DNA of 64,000 nucleotides, from positions 177,466 through 241,465 of the forward strand of contig MU619248.1 in assembly GCA_025201805.1 (NCBI GenBank), written 5' to 3'. Under the pieces are notes generated by a model. It worked only from the letters and a program-made list of their open reading frames with translations, was not told the origin of the DNA and did not search any database. Shown here piece after piece: positions 56,857 through 64,000 of the stretch. Every line of letters starts with the position of its first letter. Within the stretch, counting starts at the first letter, position 1. A program made the position numbers and the translations under genes. The stretch comes from Parasitella parasitica (lineage: Eukaryota > Mucoromycota > Mucoromycetes > Mucorales > Mucoraceae).

Positions 56857-57977
56857 TTACAAATCGGCAATCTTGACACACATTTTGCCGAAATTTTCAC
56901 CCTTCAAGACTTTAATAAGAGCTTCAGGGGTGTTTTCGATACCCTCAACCTCATCTTCTTTGTACTGAACCTTGGCATTGACTAACAAGGGAGTGACTTC
57001 GTCAAGGAAGGTCTGTTCATAGTCCATATGATCCATGATAATGAAACCATCAAAGCAGAGTCTCTTGGAAAGAACATTCATAACGTTATACAAGGGCTCG
57101 GGTTCCTTGAGGTTGTACTGAGAGATCATGCCGCAAGAAATAATACGAGCAAAGTCATTGGCAACAAGAAAGACAGCATCAAGCATTTTACCACCTACAC
57201 CGTCAAAGTAGATATCTAGACAAGAGAATAGCGCACATTAGTATCAAAGATATACAATTGGATGCTGTTCTGCTATATCACATTACCTATACCATTAGGA
57301 CAACATCTTCTTAGATTCTCTTCAATATCGCCGTTTTTGTAATTGAAAGCATCGTCAAAGCCAATAGACTTGATATGTTCTACCTTTTCATCAGTACCGG
57401 CAGACCCGACAACGTATAAACCAAGAGCCTTGCCAAATTGACCAACCAATTGACCAACTGCACCAGACGCAGCACTCACGTAGAGAGTTTCACCCTTCTT
57501 GGGCCTGCCGACCTTGTTGAGACCGTAGTAAGCGGTCATACCAGGCATGGCGAGGACGCCAACATAATGCCTGATGGGAAGTTTGTTCTCCTTGGCATCA
57601 TTACGAACAACATACGCGTTTTTGGCATATTCAGCACTGACTTTCACGTATTCTGCAAAGATCCCTTGACCAGTGCGGCCGTAAACAAGATCATCCTCCT
57701 TGTAATCGGGGTTGTTGGATTTGACCACAACAGACATTGTATCACCGGTCATAGGTTCATTGAGATCAAAAGCAGGAGCATAAGACTTGATGCTAGGATC
57801 ACGCATACGGCCTCTCATGTAGGGATCAACGGAAATCTCCAGAGTTTTCAAAATGAACTCACCCTTGTCGAGCTCGGCGTCCAAATCAATGGTGGATTCC
57901 CTGATGGCCATGTTCTCCTCAGCGCTAGGGAAAGCCTCGGGGACTTTGGTAAAGATAACTTGCTTGTTGGCAACCAT
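56857..57977 (-). CDS. MDR-superfamily NADPH-dependent enone reductase (prostaglandin reductase/LTB4 dehydrogenase-like)
   Basis: Zinc-free medium-chain reductase acting on alpha,beta-unsaturated carbonyls, probably cytosolic and detoxifying. Exons 57977-57287 and 57215-56857 with a 71-nt intron; 1050 nt, 349 aa, usual length. Seen: an N-terminal catalytic domain with LEISVDPYMRGRMRD (about 47-61, signature of this group), GVLAMPGMTAYYGL (about 133-146), the nucleotide-binding AASGAVGQLVGQFGKALG with GSAGTDEKVEHIKSIGFDDA FNYK after it, DIYFDGVGGKMLD, ISCGMISQYN and a C-terminus ENFGKMCVKIADL. There are no zinc-ligand cysteines of the alcohol dehydrogenase type. Substrate not determined. Confidence 0.93.
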
Positions 57978-59119
57978 TTCTAATTAATCTAAGTAGTGTA
58001 ATGCTGGAAAATCTGGATGAAAAAGGCTTGTTATATATACTTTTTCAGAAAAAAACCGAGACATCTGAGGTTCAACAACCCTTTGCTGATTAATGCATAT
58101 GGGATCTTGAGACACGAAACTCTAAAATCTTTGGGAGCATCTCAAAATGGGAGGCTCTAAAAATGTAGAGATTCTGGAATAAAGCGTTTTCCAGTGACAG
58201 TAACGTATAGGAAGTCTGACGTTCCACAATATAAACGAGGAAGGCTGGGCCATATGTGTCCTGCATATTTTAAGGTCATCGTTCGCATGAGAACTAGTTG
58301 GTAATTGACAGTTTGAGCATAGGAGAGAAGCTAGAGAAGGCAGGTGATAGGGCGAGCAAAGGATCAGCACAATGAAATAAACCTTGCGCATTTAGTTCTT
58401 AATCTAACGTCTTCCATTTTTCACATCTTCTTCATAAGATATCTGTTTCTCATTCAACACTAGCGATTAATAAGCCTTGCTGTACTTTATTTATTTCGTC
58501 AGGTATCTTGTTTCAGCATTTAGAGCAAACTCTGACCCCAAATACAGCAGCTGATGTTGCATATTGCATGCATGTTGTATTCGACTCTCTCCTGTGTAAA
58601 TATAAAATTCTCGTTCCAACTAATCCACAAAGATGATGGCATCACATTGTACGTGCCCAATGCATCATTGCTGCATGCAGTCTGATCATACATTGATCAC
58701 CGACCTTTTGTGGTCGGAATTTGCAGAAGTGTTGTTCTGTGCAGGACATGTTCTGAGATGCATTGTAAGTCGCTCAAGAATATCAGATTTCGCTCTTCAG
58801 TGTTAGCTGACAAATCTACTTGAAGAAGACATTCCGCTATAGTATTAGGCTGCCTGATGTCTAGATGATGCTATCATCAGTATTACGCCTATTTCAGGGA
58901 TTCCTTGTTGCAGCTCTCTGTAAAACTATTGATAAATTAATTATTTAATAACAATGCAATTTCAAATTTACTACAATGAGCGCATATAATATATTACCAT
59001 ATTACAAGTTGCATTGTAATGAAACAAATTACGCTATCCTGACACACACATGATTGAATCTCCACCAGAACCAGCAAAAAGTCTTTTGCACCCCACGCAA
59101 CCATTACAAGTTTTCTTCA
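57978..59119. other. 1.1-kb intergenic region, no gene seen
   Basis: Between divergent genes (reductase - and Nudix +), so it holds both promoters. Slightly higher GC than other spacers. The ORF 58122-58391 (-) shows no domain. No repeats noticed. Confidence 0.45.
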
Positions 59120-60060
59120 ATGCGGTTTTTAACATTGCCTTTTCAATCGTTCTTTCGGCTATATAGAACCATGTACCCTACTGTCACTATTGCTAATCAG
59201 GATATCGCTGTAAAAGGCTGCTCAGATACAAATGAATTCAACCAAGTAATGGAATTTCAACCCTTTAAAGACTGGCTCCAAGCATTTCGGGAGCAGCAAA
59301 ACCAAAGAAAAAACGAATTTGTCATCAACTCGATAGATATACAGAATATCGATTACTTTAAATCCAAACAGATTGGATTTTTAAAATTCAAAGCAGATGT
59401 ATCCTTTCAAAAAACCGGCAAAACTGCGCCAGGAATTGTGTTTATGGTATGATAAGAGCTTTCACGCTTATAAAATAGGAAATTTTGTATTCATAGTTGC
59501 TATTTTAGAGAGGTGGCGCTGTGTCCATGTTGATTGTTCTCAAATCACCGGGAGAAAAAGACAGGATTTTGTTGACTTTGCAACCTCGCATTCCTATACC
59601 GCATCTTAGCTTTCCTGAATTACCCGCCGGCATGTTAGATGGATCAGGTAACTTTGCAGGAACCGCAGCCAAAGAAATTGAGGAAGAAACAGGCCTAAAG
59701 ATAAAAGAAGACGAATTGGTGGATATGACGGATTTGGCGTATGGTGATAAATGGAGAGGCGTTTACCCTTCAGCAGGCGGTTCAGGTACAGTACAATGAA
59801 ATTCGATTGTTCATTGTGATGTGTATATTAATATTTAGTTGGTTGCAGATGAGTTTTTGCGATTGTTTGTCTGCATCAAACAAATGGAGAAATCGCAAAT
59901 AAGTGAACTGGAAGGCAAATTGACAGGCTTACGAGACCAAGGAGAGAGTATCACGCTTAAATTAGTTTGTATGGAAGATGCATGGAAGTCATCGCCAGAT
60001 GCCAAGTTGCTGTCAAGCTTAGCACTGTATGATGCCTTGAAAACAAAGATCCTTGTTTAA
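59120..60060 (+). CDS. Nudix hydrolase, NUDT14-like (sugar-nucleotide diphosphatase)
   Basis: Hydrolyses ADP-sugar or UDP-sugar type substrates, by family inference. Exons 59120-59446, 59509-59785, 59849-60060; 816 nt, 271 aa, phase kept. Seen: an N-terminal domain of ~110 residues (SDTNEFNQVMEFQPFKDWLQ, IGFLKFKADVSF, TAPGIVFMRGGAVSMLIVL), then the Nudix region LSFPELPAGMLDG followed by NFAGTAAKEIEEETGLKI. The box differs from GX5EX7REUXEEXGU: the first Glu is replaced by Gly and Arg by Lys, while the metal-binding EIEEE core is intact. A similar PAGMLD...GTAVREVEEE box occurs in plant NUDT14. Start: ATG 59120 gives MRFLTLPFQSFFRLYR, Arg/Phe-rich and possibly mitochondrial; ATG 59171 (MYPTV) is an alternative giving a cytosolic form. 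The next gene begins 195 bp downstream on the same strand. Confidence 0.88.
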
Positions 60061-60254
60061 ATTTGGATCGACATAATATTGCCTTTTGCAGAATTGTTTT
60101 CCTTGTCTATAAAAGGATATTTTCAGCAATGAAAACAAGAATACATTGTTTATTGTTGTTTAAAATAGAAACAGATTTAAAAAGCTTATATTCCTCTTGC
60201 TCGTTCTGTTTTATTTATCTTCTTTTTTTCTTGAATTTATTAAAAATATATCAA

Positions 60255-62881
60255 ATGATGGAAACAAACACAACTGCACCTGCTCATCCATACCAAACAA
60301 AGCCACTGGAACGCATGGATGTTGTCCGCGACGAAGCAACCATTGCCAACCAAGTACAGCGCATGTTGCTGATCGATGACGACGAAATTTACGACGAAGA
60401 GGAGGATGAAGATGAGGAATACGACGACGATGATTTCGTATACTCACCACAAACACCGATTTCAATGAATTTATCGCGAAATGACTCTGTATCATCTTCA
60501 TTCAGTCATATACACTATGTTGACTCGATTCGAAAGTCTCGCCCATTACCACAGATTCCTGATCGCAAATCCTCAAAGGAATTACCTTCTAATATGACAG
60601 CCGTCTTGAATGAAAACCTAAAGAACAAAAACAGAATGTCTGCCAAGGAGCTATTTCAACTACTAAATCAGAAATACATTCCAGAAAAAGAAGAGGAACA
60701 AGAGGAAGAGGCTGATTCAAGCGACGATGATTTTGAATACGGGGGAGTTTATGCATTGAAAACTCAAATACCAACTCTTAGACTATCAAATAAGGAAATA
60801 CTTCGAAAATACTATGATGACCTCAATCTAAACTACAAGATAATGGCACCGGTTCCTGAGGTTGATGAGGAGCAATTCGTTGAAAAACAAGAAGAATCAG
60901 CACAAGAAAATTCCACAAGACCAATTTCACAAATTTCATCACAAGCACCCAGCTTAGCAAGCAGTAGGAGCTCACCTACTTCTTCTCGCCATTCTAGACA
61001 ATCAGCAGACTTGTCTGATCCTCCACTCGATTTTGATTTTGAATTCAACACGCCCAAGCAAGCAAACGCCATTTTACAAGCAGAAAATAAATTACCGAGC
61101 CAGCATGAGCAAGAAATAGATAACATCAATAGAATGAGTTCTTTATACGAAACCCCCACTAGCGATAATAGCTACAATACTCCTCAGCCATCATCGAAAG
61201 ATGTTTGTGAAACAAATGCAAGCACAGCAAACTACGTAGATGTTGTGTCAAATCGACATTCCTTGTATGACGATGTCCAGAAACTTGCAGATCTCAATTT
61301 AGTATCCATGACACCAGAAATCCCTAGTGCGCCAATCCCCTCAACACCTGCTCATTATCACCCTGAACAATTTTCTCACCACGCAATGTACAGCAATCAA
61401 CAGTACCAACAGCAGACTTCATTCACAAATATAATAGACTCAAAAACGTCCATCGCCTCTGCAAGTTTAGTGTACGACAAAGAGTCGATAAAAACGTATC
61501 GTCGCATGGCTTCCAAAACCAAAGATCGAAATATTCAATTCATCTATACCAAATATTTGATGGAGCTGGTCGCTCATGATATTGGTAGCAATGATCCTAC
61601 TGTAGTTGCTACTCGTAGCCGCTTACAAAAAGAAGCCGAATACTGGGTTGAGAGGCTGGCCAAGTCCAACTATGCATCAGCTTTGTATACCAAGGGCCAA
61701 TGGCATCGTCACTGTGGTGATAGTAAAGCAGCTGGCATTTTTGTGGGCGCTCAATACAAAAAGGTTAACCATTCAAAGGCGTTCAAGTGTTTCCAACAAG
61801 CTGCAAAATTTGGATCTGTTGAAGCTTACTACGAACTGGCAGAATACTGGATGGTGCGTAAAGACTACAAAAAGACAATGGAGTGCTATAGATATGCTGC
61901 ATCGAAAGAGCACATTCTCTCGCTATATGTAAAGTATCATATGTCTTTTACGACAATCAGTTCATTTTGCTAATTTATCTTGCTATAGAAATTGGCTAAT
62001 ATCCTTTTACGAGGCTTGCTTAATCAAGAAAAAGATATCCAGCAGGGCCTGGTTTATTTGAGACAAGCTGCAGATTCTGAGGATGCAGATAGTGCTCGTT
62101 CGGCCTATGATCTAGGCTGTATTTTTGCAGATGATCTCAAGAGCATCGATTTAGAAAAGTAAGTCGTTGGATATGACTATAATACAGCTTGCTAATTAAA
62201 GTGGATAGTGAACCTACTATTACAAGCTGTTACATAACTCCCAATACGCCATCTGCAATGCATTACTTCAAAAAGGCTAATAGCTTTGGTTTGATCAATG
62301 CCACCTTCCGTTTGGGTCAGTTCTTTAAGCAGAGTCAAGAAAAATGCCATCCTAATGCATGGGAAGCCTATAAATGTTTTGCAAGAGCAGCCGAACACAA
62401 CAACGAAAATGCTATGATTGAGTTGGCTTACATTTACAAGGATGGCATCTCTGGTTACCTTAGTCCTCAGCCATTATTGGCATACCAATGGTGTTATAAG
62501 GCAACTGAGAAGGGTAATTCCACTGCAGAATATATACTAGGGTAAGTGTTGCCTATTAAATTACCGAATTGAAAATGGCATGTTAACGTCTATTACCTAC
62601 ATAGTACGTTCTATGAAAACGGAATCGGCGCCTATCCTGATCATGCAGCAGCACAAGAATGGTTTAAAAGAGCTGCTTCCAAAGGTTATGGCCCTGCGCT
62701 AGAGAGATTGGGAATTGGAAAGGACTCTAGTAATCAGCAAACACACCATCATCCCCAGAAACCTCATGAAGAGGATAACTACAGTAATCAGGCTGGTCCA
62801 AAAAAGTATTACGAAGAAAGTGTTAGAATAGCTGAAAAGACTAGGCAAACGCACGCTGAGCAAAATTGCCAAATAATGTAA
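60255..62881 (+). CDS. Sel1-repeat protein, chitin synthase activator Skt5/Chs4-like, with CaaX box
   Basis: Activates and localises class IV (Chs3-type) chitin synthase at the plasma membrane. Exons 60255-61928, 61989-62158, 62209-62541, 62605-62881; 2454 nt, 817 aa, phase kept. Seen: an acidic stretch (DDDEIYDEEEDEDEEYDDDD, about 37-58), a long Ser/Pro-rich disordered N-terminal half, then from about residue 410 tandem Sel1 (TPR-like) repeats: AEYWVERLAKSNYASALYTK, AFKCFQQAAKFGSVEAYYEL, GLVYLRQAADSEDADSARSA, AMHYFKKANSFGLINATFRL, AYKCFARAAEHNNENAMIEL, AQEWFKRAASKGYGPALERL. The last residues are NCQIM, a CaaX box with Met, predicted farnesylated; yeast Skt5 also ends in a prenylated CaaX. 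The first intron-3' acceptor (62208) was chosen because nearer ones give a 29-nt intron or a stop. The gene is intact. Confidence 0.93.
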
Positions 62882-63430
62882 CGTTAACATTGTAAAAAGA
62901 CTCGAAATCGACAACCGCATCTACAGAAGTATAAAATACTTGTTATAAATATCATGATCTTTTAATATCGTATCAATAATTAATTAAAAAGAATGTAATG
63001 ATCTTTGATTTGAATTTATTCCTTTGTAGATCAAGTAAATGTGTTCTCTTGTAAATAGTATTATACGTGCGTATATAAAACATAAACATTCAAAGCACAG
63101 TCGATTCTCATGTCAACAAGAGGATTCAATTTGATACGATGTCAGCTTTATTTCGCATATTTTATCAATTGATGCAATCTTTCGATTAAATTTAAATGCG
63201 ATTCATGATTGTAGTATCGCACTCGCAGACAATCGACGTTCAAAGTTACAATAAGACAGAAAAAAAAGTACAAATAATTAAAAGAATCGATATTAGCAAT
63301 ATGGTGTCACTTGGATAACTATTATGCTGCACATCTTTATTTGTCTGTGAATAAGGTTTGTATGAGTTTCCTTTAATATGGTTAATCCGTAAAGGTATAA
63401 AATGAGGCACGTGTATGGGAATAATATAAG
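62882..63430. other. Convergent 3' intergenic region, no gene seen
   Basis: About 550 bp of AT-rich DNA between the Skt5-like stop and the stop of the last gene (-). AATAAT/TTAATTAA motifs around 62975-62990 may serve 3' processing. Nothing else supportable. Confidence 0.45.
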
Positions 63431-63973
63431 CTATCGTGTTCTCCCACCTCTAATTGCTTCCAGCTTTGGTTTTAGCTTCGCAAGGTCATAGGAATAGGCT
63501 GATTGATCAGGACATGATTCGATGTAATTCAAGACATCAGCCACTAATTCTTCAAGTGAGCTGCTTTTTCCGACTGCAGATGATGGCAATTGCAATAGCG
63601 ATGGAGATGGTAAATGATGAGTAGCTTTTTGATGTTGGTTTGGTTTGGTTTTTTTAGGCATGGTTTTAGAATGGATAGTGGTTGTATGTACTGGCATAGT
63701 CGCATTGACCGTAGTTTTAGTATAAGCAAGTGGCGATGATATTTTGGCTGTATTTTTTAATGGTTTATTGCGATAAGAGAATAGTAAATCTTTTCCATAA
63801 GCGATACCAACTTGAGCATCCACTGGTCTCTTTAATGACCTTTCAGTAATCCGTCGAGAAAAGTTTAGGAATTCATGCGCATTGGGGGTAATGGTTGCAT
63901 TTACATTAGCGTCTTCATCATCCAATTCATACAAAAGTGAACTATTATGAGTAGTTGGAGAAGACGATAGCAT
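63431..63973 (-). CDS. Unknown 180-aa protein
   Basis: Single open frame with ATG at 63973-63971 and stop at 63431-63433. Seen: an acidic start (LLYELDDEDANVN), a segment with R-x-T-E-R-S-L-K-R-P (FSRRITERSLKRPVDAQVGI, about 38-57), a Thr/Lys/His-rich low-complexity middle, and a helical, conserved-looking C-terminus (SLEELVADVLNYIESCPDQS then YSYDLAKLKPKLEAIRGGRT). No signal peptide, membrane segment or recognised domain. Only 27 bp upstream are in the window, so a further 5' exon cannot be excluded. The folded-looking ends around a disordered middle suggest an adaptor or nuclear protein, but that is speculation. Confidence 0.6.
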   Translation of the reverse strand: MLSSSPTTHNSSLLYELDDEDANVNATITPNAHEFLNFSRRITERSLKRPVDAQVGIAYGKDLLFSYRNKPLKNTAKISSPLAYTKTTVNATMPVHTTTIHSKTMPKKTKPNQHQKATHHLPSPSLLQLPSSAVGKSSSLEELVADVLNYIESCPDQSAYSYDLAKLKPKLEAIRGGRTR

Positions 63974-64000
63974 TTTATTATTATTATTATTATTTTTTTT

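Noticed and set aside
60063-60254. N-terminal extension of the Skt5-like ORF
   Set aside because: Begins without ATG, is hydrophobic T-rich leader sequence, and starts right after the Nudix stop; the ATG at 60255 is the likely start.
62159-62187. 29-nt intron ending at CAG in the Skt5-like gene
   Set aside because: Shorter than any other intron here; the acceptor at 62208 gives a normal 50-nt intron and keeps the frame.

Overview
The window is nuclear DNA of a filamentous fungus, most likely a mucoralean (Mucoromycota) such as Mucor or a close relative. The reasons are AT-rich DNA, many short introns (about 50-85 nt, GTAAG...TAG), loose intergenic spacing, homopolymer-rich non-coding DNA, and protein families typical of the group (a full-length SREBP, an Skt5-like chitin synthase activator, a two-block DUF2421/FUSC membrane protein). 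The species call is inference. There is one assembly gap (18556-18565).

Layout. 1-1872: 3' part of a Drs2/ATP8A-type P4-ATPase (+). 2019-2700: protoglobin-like gene carrying a frameshift (+). 3135-5389: dihydroxyacid dehydratase ILV3 (-), with a 4-nt microexon. 6389-7057: three-repeat MIR-domain protein (-). 9453-12678: complete membrane-anchored SREBP (-). 15582-15774: possible tiny spliced gene. 15959-17050 (-) and 17379-17984 (+): divergent pair of a single-pass membrane protein with a PPxY motif and a CREB/ATF-type bZIP. 18679-20100: O-fucosyltransferase-like type II membrane protein. 20680-20958: probable transposase relic. 22140-24225: 4-coumarate-CoA-ligase-like acyl-CoA synthetase (-). 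24849-28682: 11-exon Bre4/DUF2421 membrane protein (-). 29309-33764: full-size PDR-type ABCG transporter (-).

34498-43226 is a transposon-built island. An 888-bp sequence (D) lies on both sides as a near-identical direct repeat. Just inside each D copy sit two tandem 3' ends of a non-LTR retrotransposon (LINE), in opposite orientation on the two sides. The inner LINE copies form a ~750-bp inverted repeat. Between them are a frameshifted spliced gene of unknown function with a perfect 39-bp palindrome before its start, a tandem duplicate, and other decayed coding sequence. The D edges coincide with the LINE target sites. This fits two convergent retrotransposition events that started 888 bp apart and duplicated the interval (inference).

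43332-45998: ABC-F ATPase (-). 47514-49212: PP2A B55 regulatory subunit (+). 49213-53982: long gene-free tract with two diverged copies of a non-coding repeat. 53983-56517: LARP1-like La-module/DM15 protein (+). 56857-57977: MDR-type enone reductase (-). 59120-60060: NUDT14-like Nudix hydrolase (+). 60255-62881: Skt5/Chs4-like Sel1-repeat protein ending in a CaaX box (+). 63431-63973: unknown protein (-).

The genes are housekeeping and membrane/lipid/cell-wall functions (flippase, SREBP, acyl-CoA synthetase, drug pump, chitin synthase activator) with no operon-like logic. Splice joins were chosen so that reading phase is kept through every exon and known motifs are restored. They have not been tested with RNA data.
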